Origin: Dyella japonica DSM 16301
Lineage (GTDB): Bacteria; Pseudomonadota; Gammaproteobacteria; Xanthomonadales; Rhodanobacteraceae
Direction: 5' to 3'
Length of the DNA: 64,000 bases
Assembly (NCBI RefSeq): GCF_001010355.1
Contig: NZ_JPLA01000008.1
Location: 18,528-82,527, forward strand
In this document: positions 8,800-16,826 of the stretch, piece after piece
How the letters are laid out: the number at the start of each line of letters is the position of its first letter
Numbering within the stretch: the first letter of the stretch is position 1
Notes under the pieces: generated by a model
What the model was told of the DNA's origin: nothing
The model's database searches: none
The model's input: only the letters and a program-made list of their open reading frames with translations
Translations under genes and position numbers: made by a program

Positions 8800-9819
8800 A
8801 TGCAAGCGAACGTAGGCGCCATCGCCTCCTCCGTGCCCCAGGAAGCGCGCGCCAAGCGCGACGCCCGGAACGACCGCCTGTTCAGCTGGCTGCTCAAGGG
8901 CTGCGCCCTGCTGGTGCTGGCCTGCCTGCTCGGCGCCGCCGGTGCCACCCTGTGGGGCGGCCGTCATGCGTTCGGCACGTTCGGCTGGCACTTCCTGGTC
9001 AGCGATGCCTGGGATCCCAGTTCCGACACCTACGGCGCGCTCGTGCCGGTGTACGGCACCATCGCCACCTCGTTCATTGCCCTGCTGCTTGCCGTGCCGG
9101 TGAGTTTCGGCATCGCACTCTATCTTTCCGAAGTGGCGCCGCCGTGGCTGCGTACGCCGGTGGCCTCGGCCATCGAGCTGCTGGCCGGCATCCCTTCGAT
9201 CATCTACGGCATGTGGGGCTTGTTCATTTTTGCGCCCTTCTTCGCCGACCATATCAAGCCGTGGTTGACCAACTACCTCGGCGACAAACCCGACGACGGC
9301 AAGCTGTCGTGGGTGGCACAGCACGTCCCCTTCGTGGGCAAGCTGTTCGGCAGCGACTATCCGTTCGGCGCCAGCATCCTCACCGCCGGCATCGTGCTGG
9401 CGGTGATGATCATCCCGTTCATTTCCTCGGTGATGCGCGAAGTGTTCCAGACGGTGCCTACGCGCCTGAAGGAATCGGCGTATGCGCTGGGTTCGAGCAC
9501 CTGGGAAGTGTCCTGGGACATCGTGCTGCCGTATACGCGCTCGGCGGTGATCGGCGGCATCTTCCTGGGCCTGGGCCGCGCGCTGGGCGAGACGATGGCG
9601 GTGACCTTCGTGCTCGGCAATGCGATGAAGCTGTCGCCGTCGATTCTTGATCCGGGCGCGTCGATCGCGTCAACCATCGCCAACCAGTTCAGCGAGGCTG
9701 CGGGCCTGCAGAAATCCACGCTGATGGCGCTGGCCTTCCTGCTGTTCGTGGTGACCTTCATCGTGCTGCTGATCGCACGCTGGATGCTGCGGCAGATGGC
9801 CCATAAGGAGGGCCGCTGA
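8800..9819 (+). CDS. pstC: Phosphate ABC transporter permease PstC
   Basis: PstC forms half of the phosphate channel in the inner membrane. The protein (339 residues from ATG 8800) shows a first membrane helix near residues 27-50, then several more. The binding-protein-dependent permease motif appears around 'PTRLKESAYALGSSTWEVSWDIVLPYTRSAVIGGIFLGLGRALGET'-like residues (EAA loop, about residues 222-265). An upstream in-frame ATG at 8779 would add seven residues; I prefer 8800 because GAGGAA lies about ten bases upstream and 8779 has nothing. The stop overlaps the pstA start by one base (TGATG), implying translational coupling. Confidence 0.95.
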   Translation: MQANVGAIASSVPQEARAKRDARNDRLFSWLLKGCALLVLACLLGAAGATLWGGRHAFGTFGWHFLVSDAWDPSSDTYGALVPVYGTIATSFIALLLAVPVSFGIALYLSEVAPPWLRTPVASAIELLAGIPSIIYGMWGLFIFAPFFADHIKPWLTNYLGDKPDDGKLSWVAQHVPFVGKLFGSDYPFGASILTAGIVLAVMIIPFISSVMREVFQTVPTRLKESAYALGSSTWEVSWDIVLPYTRSAVIGGIFLGLGRALGETMAVTFVLGNAMKLSPSILDPGASIASTIANQFSEAAGLQKSTLMALAFLLFVVTFIVLLIARWMLRQMAHKEGR

Positions 9820-10694
9820 TGGCCACCGATTCGAGTCTCTACACGCAGCGCCGCATCAAGAACATCATCGCGCTGTCGCTCAGCGTGGTGGCCACGCTGA
9901 TCGGCTTGATCTTCCTGGCGTGGATCCTGTGGGAAACGCTGCGCCAGGGCATCGGCGCGCTGCGCCCGCAGCTGTTCACCAAGATCACCGCCTATGGCGA
10001 GGATGGCGGCCTGCTCAACGCCATGGTCGGCAGCCTGACCGTGAACATGATCGGCATCGTCATCGCCACGCCGATCGGCGTGCTCGCCGGCGCCTGGCTG
10101 GCCGAGTACGCCAGCGGCACCAAGCTGGGCGAATCGATCCGCTTCCTCAACGACATCCTGCTGTCGGCGCCATCGATCGTGCTGGGCCTGTTCGTGTACA
10201 CCATCGTGGTGCTGCCGAGCACGGCGCTCACCGATGGTTCCACCACGTTCTCCGGCTGGGCCGGCGGCATCGCGCTGGCGCTGATCGCCCTGCCGGTGAT
10301 CGTGCGTACTTCCGATGAAATGCTGCGCCTGGTGCCTTCCACCCTGCGCGAAGCCTCGCTGTCGCTGGGCATTCCGCAGTGGAAGCTGACCACGCAGATC
10401 CTGATCCGCGCCGCGCGCTCGGGCATCATCACCGGCGTGCTGCTGGCGCTGGCCCGCATCAGCGGCGAAACCGCACCGCTGCTGTTCACCGCGTTCGGCA
10501 ACAACTACCTGACCTTCAACCCGTCGGACAAGATGTCCAGCCTGCCGCAGGTGATCTACCAGTACGCCAACGATCCGGGTGAAGGCCTGCACGCCATCGC
10601 CTGGGCCGGTGCCTTCGTGCTCACCATGTTCGTGCTCTTGCTGAGTCTTGCTTCCCGTCTGGTCCTCTCTCGCAACAAGGTGTCCCATGACTGA
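9819..10694 (+). CDS. pstA: Phosphate ABC transporter permease PstA
   Basis: PstA is the second channel subunit of the PstSCAB importer. It is 291 residues with about six membrane segments. The EAA loop is recognisable at '[17 protein letters not shown]' (about residues 170-187), followed by '[18 protein letters not shown]', which is typical of PstA. The start overlaps the pstC stop and the end overlaps the pstB start by eight bases, so the three are tightly coupled. The length is normal for the family and nothing is unusual. Confidence 0.96.
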   Translation: MATDSSLYTQRRIKNIIALSLSVVATLIGLIFLAWILWETLRQGIGALRPQLFTKITAYGEDGGLLNAMVGSLTVNMIGIVIATPIGVLAGAWLAEYASGTKLGESIRFLNDILLSAPSIVLGLFVYTIVVLPSTALTDGSTTFSGWAGGIALALIALPVIVRTSDEMLRLVPSTLREASLSLGIPQWKLTTQILIRAARSGIITGVLLALARISGETAPLLFTAFGNNYLTFNPSDKMSSLPQVIYQYANDPGEGLHAIAWAGAFVLTMFVLLLSLASRLVLSRNKVSHD

Positions 10695-11502
10695 GTCCGC
10701 CGCCGCCGGCATCCACCCGCAGTCCGCGGCCACGCACGCGCCGATTGCGCCGACCAAGATCAAGGTGCGCGACCTGCACTTCTACTACAACGGTTTCCAT
10801 GCGCTGAAAGGCATCAACATGGACATCCCGGAGAAGAAGGTCACCGCCATCATCGGGCCCTCCGGTTGCGGCAAGTCCACGCTGCTGCGCATCTTCAACC
10901 GCATCTATGCGATCTACCCCAAGCTCGAGGCGAAGGGCGAGATCGTGCTGGACGAGGAGAACATCCTCGATACGCGCTATTCCATGAACCGCCTGCGCAG
11001 CAAGGTCGGCATGGTGTTCCAGAAGCCGGTGCCGTTCCCGATGACCATCTTCGAGAACGTGGCCTACGGCATCCGCCACCACGAGAAGCTCTCGCGCGCG
11101 GACATGGACATCCGTGTCGAACAGGCACTGCGCAGCGCCGCGCTGTGGGACGAGGTCAAGGACAAGCTCAAGCAGAGCGCGCTCGGCCTCTCCGGCGGTC
11201 AGCAGCAGCGCCTGTGCATCGCGCGCGGTATCGCGCTGAAGCCCGAAGTGCTGCTGCTGGACGAACCGACCTCGGCGCTCGACCCGATCGCCACCGGCCG
11301 CATCGAACAGCTGGTGGAAGAGCTCAAGAGCGAGTACACCATCGTCATCGTCACCCACAACATGCAGCAGGCGGCCCGTTGCTCGGACCTCACCGCTTTC
11401 ATGTACCTGGGCGAGCTGATCGAATTCGACCGCACCGAACAGATCTTCACCAAGCCGGGCAAGAAGCAGACCGAGGATTACATCACCGGTCGCTTCGGCT
11501 AA
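10687..11502 (+). CDS. pstB: Phosphate ABC transporter ATPase PstB
   Basis: PstB hydrolyses ATP to drive phosphate import. The 271-residue protein contains Walker A (GPSGCGKST, about residues 55-63), the Q-loop, the signature LSGGQQQR, Walker B ([12 protein letters not shown]) and the switch histidine (VTHNMQQ). The start at ATG 10687 lies inside the end of pstA and has AAGG upstream. The frame is open further upstream (to 10648), but that would bury the start deeply in pstA. The protein ends '[10 protein letters not shown]', as PstB usually does. Confidence 0.97.
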   Translation: MTESAAAGIHPQSAATHAPIAPTKIKVRDLHFYYNGFHALKGINMDIPEKKVTAIIGPSGCGKSTLLRIFNRIYAIYPKLEAKGEIVLDEENILDTRYSMNRLRSKVGMVFQKPVPFPMTIFENVAYGIRHHEKLSRADMDIRVEQALRSAALWDEVKDKLKQSALGLSGGQQQRLCIARGIALKPEVLLLDEPTSALDPIATGRIEQLVEELKSEYTIVIVTHNMQQAARCSDLTAFMYLGELIEFDRTEQIFTKPGKKQTEDYITGRFG

Positions 11503-11511
11503 CCGATATGC

Positions 11512-11549
11512 TCCCTCTCCCCTCCGGGGGGAGAGGGCTGGGGTGAGGG
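11512..11549. repeat. Intergenic CCCTCTCCCC...GGGGAGAGGG hairpin repeat
   Basis: Between pstB and phoU is a stem CCCTCTCCCC/GGGGAGAGGG followed by CTGGGGTGAGGGG. The first 13 bases (GCTCCCTCTCCCC) recur at the extreme right edge of the window (from 63988), right after another gene, so this is a second dispersed repeat family. Confidence 0.7.
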
Positions 11550-11595
11550 GTCACGAAACCTCACCCTCCCCTACTGGACTCACAAGAGAATCCAA

Positions 11596-12330
11596 ATGAG
11601 CGGCAGCAGCAAAGAACACATCATCAAGAGCTACGACGACGAGCTGACCCGCCTCACCGGCGAAATCGTCCGCATGGGCGAGCTTGCCGTGAGCCAGCTG
11701 GAAGCAGCCATCGACGTGATCGACCGCCGTGACGAGCGCGCTGCGCAGCATGTGGTCAACAACGACGACGCCATCGACCTGCTCGAACAGGAAATCAGCC
11801 ACGACGTGGTGCGTCTGCTCGCCCTGCGCGCGCCGATCGCCGGCGACCTGCGCAATGTGTTCGCCGCGCTGCGCATCGCCGCCGACATCGAACGCATTGG
11901 CGATTACGCCGCCAACGTGGCCAAGCGCTCCATCCCGCTGTCGATGGTGGCGCCGGTGAGCCCGACCAGCGGCCTGGGCTACCTGGCGGAGCTTGCCGCG
12001 CAGGAAGTGCGCGATGTGTTGATCGCCTACCGCGACCGCGATGCCGAGCGCGCCTACCAGGTGTGGAAGGACGACGCCGAGCTGGACGAAGCCTATACCG
12101 GCTACTTCCGCCAGCTGCTCACCTACATGATGGAAGATCCGCGCAACATCACGCCGTGCACGCATCTGCTGTTCATGGCCAAGAACATCGAGCGCATCGG
12201 CGACCATGCCACCAATATCGCCGAGAGCATCTGGTATCAGGTGAATGGCGAGCCGCTTACGGCGCAGCGTGCGAAGCGGGATTTCACGTCCAATCCTGAG
12301 TTGACCAAGCTGGGCAACAAGCCCGAATAA
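11596..12330 (+). CDS. phoU: Phosphate signalling regulator PhoU
   Basis: PhoU links the Pst transporter to the PhoR/PhoB two-component system and represses the Pho response when phosphate is plentiful. The 244-residue protein is all-helical with two PhoU repeats (about residues 20-110 and 125-215). The metal-cluster-like motifs 'AADIERIGDYAANVA' and 'AKNIERIGDHATNIAE' are both present, with the conserved E-R-I-G-D core. It is the last gene of the pst operon, 93 bp after pstB. An inverted repeat follows. Confidence 0.97.
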   Translation: MSGSSKEHIIKSYDDELTRLTGEIVRMGELAVSQLEAAIDVIDRRDERAAQHVVNNDDAIDLLEQEISHDVVRLLALRAPIAGDLRNVFAALRIAADIERIGDYAANVAKRSIPLSMVAPVSPTSGLGYLAELAAQEVRDVLIAYRDRDAERAYQVWKDDAELDEAYTGYFRQLLTYMMEDPRNITPCTHLLFMAKNIERIGDHATNIAESIWYQVNGEPLTAQRAKRDFTSNPELTKLGNKPE

Positions 12331-12346
12331 AGGCAACAGGCGCTCC

Positions 12347-12418
12347 TGTGGGAGCGCACCCTGTACGCGACTGCGTCACGCTGAAACGTGACAGTCGCGC
12401 ACAGGGTGCGCTCCCACA
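12347..12418. repeat. Inverted-repeat (REP-like) element, copy 2
   Basis: Arms 12347-12372 and 12393-12418 match the GGGAGCGCACCCTGTGCGCG unit, with one base change in the left arm (GTACGCG). The spacer itself contains a small dyad (GTCACG/CGTGAC). It lies between the phoU and gdx 3' ends and may act as a terminator for either. Confidence 0.93.
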
Positions 12419-12435
12419 ATGTTTTCTACGCCTGG

Positions 12436-12759
12436 TCAGTGCGCCCCGCCAGTCAGCTTCAACCCCACCATCCCCAGCACCACCAGCCCCACGCAGGCCA
12501 GCCGCAACGGCGAGGCCGCATCGCCGAACAGCACGATGCCGAGTATCACCGCGCCCACGGCGCCGATGCCGGTCCAGATCGCATAAGCCGTACCGATCGG
12601 CAGACTCTTCACCGCCATTGCAAGCAGCATGATGCTGGCGAGCATCGCCGATGCCGTGATGACGCTCGGCCACAGCCGCGTGAAGCCTTCGGTGTACTTC
12701 AGTCCAATCGCCCAGACCACTTCGAGCAGTCCGGCGAGCAAGAGATAAGTCCAGGACAT
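12436..12759 (-). CDS. gdx: Guanidinium exporter Gdx/SugE (SMR family)
   Basis: Gdx proteins export guanidinium in exchange for protons. The 107-residue protein has four membrane helices and starts '[22 protein letters not shown]', very close in pattern to E. coli SugE, with the conserved membrane Glu (residue 13) and the Gdx-type '[18 protein letters not shown]' segment. The start is ATG 12759 with AGGAG nine bases upstream. A guanidine-II riboswitch directly precedes it, which strongly supports guanidinium rather than drug export. The ribosome binding site lies inside a possible masking hairpin. Confidence 0.95.
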   Translation of the reverse strand: MSWTYLLLAGLLEVVWAIGLKYTEGFTRLWPSVITASAMLASIMLLAMAVKSLPIGTAYAIWTGIGAVGAVILGIVLFGDAASPLRLACVGLVVLGMVGLKLTGGAH

Positions 12760-12764
12760 GACGC

Positions 12765-12782
12765 GCTCCTCTGGACAGGAGC
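12765..12782 (-). promoter_or_regulatory. Shine-Dalgarno-masking hairpin of gdx
   Basis: On the minus strand GCTCCT pairs with AGGAGC over a short loop, sequestering the AGGAG ribosome binding site. The stem shares two bases with the second riboswitch hairpin (12781-12796), so the two may compete. Confidence 0.6.
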
Positions 12783-12828
12783 AGGGCCGTCCCTGCCGTA
12801 GACACATGCGTGCGGGGCCGTCCCCGCA
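12781..12828 (-). ncRNA. Guanidine-II (mini-ykkC) riboswitch
   Basis: The minus-strand leader carries two GC-rich hairpins, each capped by the loop ACGG: GCGGGG-ACGG-CCCCGC (12812-12827) and GCAGGG-ACGG-CCCTGC (12781-12796), joined by a 15-base linker. Paired hairpins with ACGR loops define mini-ykkC, the guanidine-II riboswitch. The next gene is gdx, the expected target. Confidence 0.93.
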
Positions 12829-12853
12829 GACCGGTTCCATTGCAGAACCGGTC
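12829..12853. other. Nine-bp inverted repeat upstream of the guanidine riboswitch
   Basis: GACCGGTTC and GAACCGGTC flank a 7-base loop immediately 5' of the riboswitch on the minus strand. It could be an operator or an additional leader stem. There is no T-run on the minus strand to make it a terminator of gdx. Confidence 0.5.
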
Positions 12854-12886
12854 CGGGCATTTTACTGGCGACGCCTGAACGCTGCG

Positions 12887-13174
12887 TCAGGGCGTGAACT
12901 TGCTGCCCAGTTCGCGGGCTTCGCGACGTGCGCGGGCCGAATGCACGATGCCGAAGATGCCGATGGCAATCCACGCCACCTCCATCAGCAAGGCGGGCCA
13001 ATTGATCGCCACGCCAAACAGCAGCGACAGCACCACACCCAGCGCGCCAAACACGTTCATCAGCTGATAGACCAGGCCATTGCCGTGCAGCTTGCGCGCC
13101 TGCAGCAACAGGAAGGACGACAGCACCAGCACCACACCGATGTAACCGGCCCAGTCATACCAGAAGAACGTCAT
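12887..13174 (-). CDS. Small CBU_0592-like membrane protein
   Basis: The 95-residue protein has about three hydrophobic segments (roughly residues 8-25, 38-55 and 58-78) and a basic C terminus. It resembles the small uncharacterised membrane family often named CBU_0592-like; I base this on the 'WAGYIGVVLVLSSFLLLQ' start and the overall pattern. The start codon overlaps the rlmB stop by four bases (ATGA), so it is translated with rnr-rlmB. Its function is unknown. Confidence 0.75.
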   Translation of the reverse strand: MTFFWYDWAGYIGVVLVLSSFLLLQARKLHGNGLVYQLMNVFGALGVVLSLLFGVAINWPALLMEVAWIAIGIFGIVHSARARREARELGSKFTP

Positions 13175-13917
13175 CGCTTTTCACTCCTTTGTCGCAATGC
13201 CTCGAACAGCACGATGCCCGTCGCCACGGACACGTTCAAACTCTCCATCACACCCGGCATCGGGATCTGCGCCACGAAATCGCAGGTCTCGCGGGTCAGG
13301 CGGCGCATGCCCTCGCCTTCGCTGCCCAGCACGACCGCCACCGGGCCGCGCATGTCGATGCTGTAGACGGACGTTTCCGTATCTCCGGCCAGGCCGGTGA
13401 TCCACACGCCGGCATCCTTGAGCGTGCGCAAAGCGCGGGCCAGATTGGTGGCGGCGATCAGCGGCACACGATCGGCACCGCCGGCCGAGGCGCGGCGCAC
13501 CACGGGCGTGAGGCCCACGGCGCGATCCTTCGGCACGATCACCATGGTCGCGCCTGCCGCCGCCGCGCTGCGCAGGCAGGCGCCGAGGTTGTGCGGATCG
13601 GTGACGCCGTCGAGCACCAGCACCAGCGCGTTCTGCCCGGCTTCGGTGAGCAGTCGCTCGATGTCGTTCTCCGAACCCATCGGCGGCGCTTCGTAGCGGG
13701 CCACGATGCCTTGATGGCGTGCTTCGCCCGAGACGCGATCAAGCTCGTCGCGCGAACGATGATGCACGGGAATATTCAGGGCCTTGGCGCGCGTCGCCAG
13801 TTCCTGCACGCGCGCATTGCGCTGGCCCTGTTCAACCAGCACTTCGCGCACGCGCGAGGCGTCGTTGCTCAGGGCACCTTCGACCGGGTTGATCCCGACG
13901 ATCCAGCTGTCACTCAT
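13171..13917 (-). CDS. rlmB: 23S rRNA (guanosine-2251-2'-O)-methyltransferase RlmB
   Basis: RlmB methylates the ribose of G2251 in the peptidyl-transferase P loop of 23S rRNA, using S-adenosylmethionine. The 248-residue protein has an N-terminal substrate-binding domain (to about residue 80) and a SpoU-type knot domain. The three SpoU motifs are visible: 'DPHNLGACLRSAAAAGA', 'VVLGSEGEGM' and 'IPMPGVMESLNVSVATGIVLFE'. It overlaps rnr by four bases upstream and the small membrane gene by four bases downstream. Confidence 0.96.
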   Translation of the reverse strand: MSDSWIVGINPVEGALSNDASRVREVLVEQGQRNARVQELATRAKALNIPVHHRSRDELDRVSGEARHQGIVARYEAPPMGSENDIERLLTEAGQNALVLVLDGVTDPHNLGACLRSAAAAGATMVIVPKDRAVGLTPVVRRASAGGADRVPLIAATNLARALRTLKDAGVWITGLAGDTETSVYSIDMRGPVAVVLGSEGEGMRRLTRETCDFVAQIPMPGVMESLNVSVATGIVLFEALRQRSEKR

Positions 13918-16517
13918 TTTTTGCCTTTGCTCTTGCCGGCCCCGCGGGCCTTGGAGACCGCCTTGGACGCTGCAGCCTTGGCCGCGTTGAACTTGCCCTT
14001 GGCGGCCGATTTGGCCTTGGCCAGCATGCTCTTGCCGCCGGCCGGTTTCTTCCCGGCCACGGGCGCGTCGGTATGAACCGGCGTGCGCGCTGCCTGGGGA
14101 GGTGCATTATCGCGCGCGGCCGGGCGTGGTGTCCCCCTGCCGCCCTTGGGCAGCGAATAGCGATCGCCGGCCGCGGCGTAGTTGTAGCGGCGCTCGCTGC
14201 TCGGCGGCACGAGGCCTTCCTTGCGCGGCGCGACCAGGCGGAAGTCGATCTTGCGGTCTTCCAGGCTGGCCCGCAGCACCTGTACGCGCACATGGTCGCC
14301 GAGACGGAATTGCGCGCCGCTGCGCTCACCCTTCAGCAGGTGACGCACCGGATCGAAGTGGTAGTAGTCGTTGGAAAGCTGGCTGATATGCACCAGCCCC
14401 GACACCTTCGACTCGTCCAGCTCCACGAACAAGCCGAACGAGGTCACGCCAGTGACGGTGCCGTCGAACTCGCTGCCCACGTGCTTGGACATCCAGGCGC
14501 ACTTGAAGCGCTCGTCCACATCGCGCTCGGCCTCTTCCGCACGACGCTCGCGCTGCGAGCAATGCACCGCCATGGCGGCCATCTCGCTCGGGGTATAGCT
14601 GTACGCGGTCGGCTTGCCGCCGGCAATGGCGTAGCGGATCGCGCGATGGACCAGCAGATCCGGATAACGACGAATCGGCGAGGTGAAGTGCGCGTACGCC
14701 TCCAGCGCGAGGCCGAAGTGGCCTCGGTTGTCCGGCTGATAGGCCGCCATGCTCTGCGAGCGCAGCAGCACCGACTGGATCAGCTCGCGCTCGGGGCGGT
14801 CGTGCACCAGGCGCAGGATGTCTGCGTAGTCGCCCGGCGTGACTTCCTCCACCGGCGGCATGCGCAGCTTGAACTCGCGCAAGAAATTCTGCAGGTCTTC
14901 GTACTTCTCAGCCGGCGGCGGCTCGTGCGCACGAAACAGCGCGGGGATCTTCTTCTTTTCGAGGAACAAGGCCGCCTGCACGTTGGCGGCGATCATGCAT
15001 TCCTCGATCAGCTTGTGCGCGTCGTTGCGCTCGGTGGCGCCCATGGATTCCACTTCGCCGCGCTGGTCGAGGCGGAACTTCACCTCAGGCGTTTCGAAAT
15101 CGATCGCGCCACGGCGCTTGCGCTGCGCGGCCATCAGCTTGTACAGGCCGTGCAGATGCTCGATCTGCGGCATCACGTCGGCCAGCTCGTGGCGCGCGTC
15201 GGCATCGTTGAGGCCAATCGCCTGCCACACGCGGTCGTAGGTCAGGCGCGCATGCGAACGCATCACCGCGTTGTAGAACTTGGAACGAACGACCTCGCCT
15301 TCCTCGTTCACCACCATGTCGCACACCATGCACAGGCGTTCGACCTTGGGATTCAACGAGCAGATGCCGTTGGACAGCGTCTCCGGCAGCATCGGCACCA
15401 CGAAGCCGGGGAAATAGGTCGAGGTGCTGCGCTCGTAGGCTTCCTTGTCGAGCGCCGAGCCCACCTTCACGTAATGCGACACGTCGGCGATGGCGACCAC
15501 CAGGCGATAGCCGCCGCCGCGCTTGGGTTCGGCAAACACCGCATCGTCGAAGTCGCGCGCGTCGGCGCCATCGATGGTCACCAGCGGCAGTGAACGCAGA
15601 TCCACCCTGCCCTCGCGTTCGGCCGCGGTCACCTGCGGCTCGACCTGGGCGGCGTCGCGGATTACCGCGTCGGGCCAGTCGTGCGGAAGGTCGTGGCTGG
15701 CGATCGCCATCTCCACCAGCAGCGAGGGCTGCAGGCGTTCGCCCAGCACGGCGCGGATAGCGCCCATCGGGCCGCGATGCGGCGTCGGCGGGTCGGTGAT
15801 CTCGGCCACCACGATCTGGCCGGAGCGGGCGCCCATGTCCTGGCCGGGCACGATCATCACGTCCTGATGCACGCGGCGGTCATCGGGCGCGACCAGGGTG
15901 ACGCCATTCTCGATCACCACGCGACCGACCAGTCGCGGCGAGCGGCGTTGCAGCACTTCGACAATCGCGCCCTGCTTGCGACCGCGCCGGTCGATGCCGA
16001 CCACGCTGGCCAGCACGCGGTCGCCGTGCAACACGATGCGCATCTGCTGAGGCGAGAGATAGAGGTCCTCGCCGCCGCCATCCGGACGCAGGAAGCCGTA
16101 GCCCTCGGCATTGGCCAGCACCACGCCCTGGATCAGGTCCAGCTTGTTGGCCGGCGCATAGCCGCCGCGACGCCCCAGCAGCAGCTGGCCATCGCGCACC
16201 ATGGCGCCCAGGCGCTTGCGCAGAGCATTGAGTTCGTATTCGTCAAACAGCGACAGCGCTTCGGCCATGCGCGCTTCGGTCAGCAATTCACCGCGCTGTT
16301 CGAGCAGCGCGAGGATGGCCTCACGGCTGGGGATGGGGCGCTCGTAACGCTGCGCTTCGCGCTCCGCGTGCGGATCACCCACCACGCCCTCGCGCGGGCG
16401 GCTCGGTTCCACCGCCGAGCGCCGGCCGCGGCCACCGCCGCTCTTGCCGCTCTTGGGCGTGGGCGCCTTGGAGCCTGGCTCCGGCTTGCTGCTGCGCGGT
16501 TCTTTTTTTCTGGTCAC
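13914..16517 (-). CDS. rnr: Ribonuclease R
   Basis: RNase R is a processive 3'-5' exoribonuclease that degrades structured RNA and takes part in trans-translation and rRNA quality control. At 867 residues it has the full family layout: a basic N-terminal tail, a winged helix-like region (about 65-135), two cold-shock domains, the RNB catalytic domain ('VTIDGADARDFDDAVFAE', about residues 310-330, with the catalytic Asp cluster), an S1 domain (about 680-765) and a long Lys/Ala/Pro-rich tail. The basic tail is typical of RNase R and absent from RNase II. It is the first gene of the rnr-rlmB operon. Confidence 0.96.
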   Translation of the reverse strand: MTRKKEPRSSKPEPGSKAPTPKSGKSGGGRGRRSAVEPSRPREGVVGDPHAEREAQRYERPIPSREAILALLEQRGELLTEARMAEALSLFDEYELNALRKRLGAMVRDGQLLLGRRGGYAPANKLDLIQGVVLANAEGYGFLRPDGGGEDLYLSPQQMRIVLHGDRVLASVVGIDRRGRKQGAIVEVLQRRSPRLVGRVVIENGVTLVAPDDRRVHQDVMIVPGQDMGARSGQIVVAEITDPPTPHRGPMGAIRAVLGERLQPSLLVEMAIASHDLPHDWPDAVIRDAAQVEPQVTAAEREGRVDLRSLPLVTIDGADARDFDDAVFAEPKRGGGYRLVVAIADVSHYVKVGSALDKEAYERSTSTYFPGFVVPMLPETLSNGICSLNPKVERLCMVCDMVVNEEGEVVRSKFYNAVMRSHARLTYDRVWQAIGLNDADARHELADVMPQIEHLHGLYKLMAAQRKRRGAIDFETPEVKFRLDQRGEVESMGATERNDAHKLIEECMIAANVQAALFLEKKKIPALFRAHEPPPAEKYEDLQNFLREFKLRMPPVEEVTPGDYADILRLVHDRPERELIQSVLLRSQSMAAYQPDNRGHFGLALEAYAHFTSPIRRYPDLLVHRAIRYAIAGGKPTAYSYTPSEMAAMAVHCSQRERRAEEAERDVDERFKCAWMSKHVGSEFDGTVTGVTSFGLFVELDESKVSGLVHISQLSNDYYHFDPVRHLLKGERSGAQFRLGDHVRVQVLRASLEDRKIDFRLVAPRKEGLVPPSSERRYNYAAAGDRYSLPKGGRGTPRPAARDNAPPQAARTPVHTDAPVAGKKPAGGKSMLAKAKSAAKGKFNAAKAAASKAVSKARGAGKSKGKK

Positions 16518-16597
16518 TTCCTATGCCTTTTTAGTTGGTTTTATGGGGCTTGCGGACCCGAGGAGTGTCGGTCCGAAAAAAATCCGTGAAAGGATAG

Positions 16598-16626
16598 TTG
16601 ACAACCCACCGACACATGCCTAATCT
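16598..16626 (+). promoter_or_regulatory. Promoter of tRNA-Leu
   Basis: A perfect TTGACA (16598-16603), a 17-bp spacer and TAATCT (16621-16626) form a near-consensus sigma-70 promoter. Transcription would begin near 16633, about 30 bp before the tRNA. Confidence 0.85.
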
Positions 16627-16664
16627 ACGCGGCTCACGCAGCCCAAAAAGCTCACGTGACACCT

Positions 16665-16749
<85 letters not shown>

Positions 16750-16760
16750 ATTGTAGACGA

Positions 16761-16785
16761 AGCCCGCAGCGATGCGGGCTTTTTC
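16761..16785 (+). terminator. Terminator of tRNA-Leu
   Basis: AGCCCGCA-GCGA-TGCGGGCT is an 8-bp perfect stem followed by TTTTC, 12 bp after the tRNA end. Confidence 0.9.
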
Positions 16786-16826
16786 GCGTCTGGCGTTTGC
16801 GTGCGCATGCGACACGCGTTGCACGT

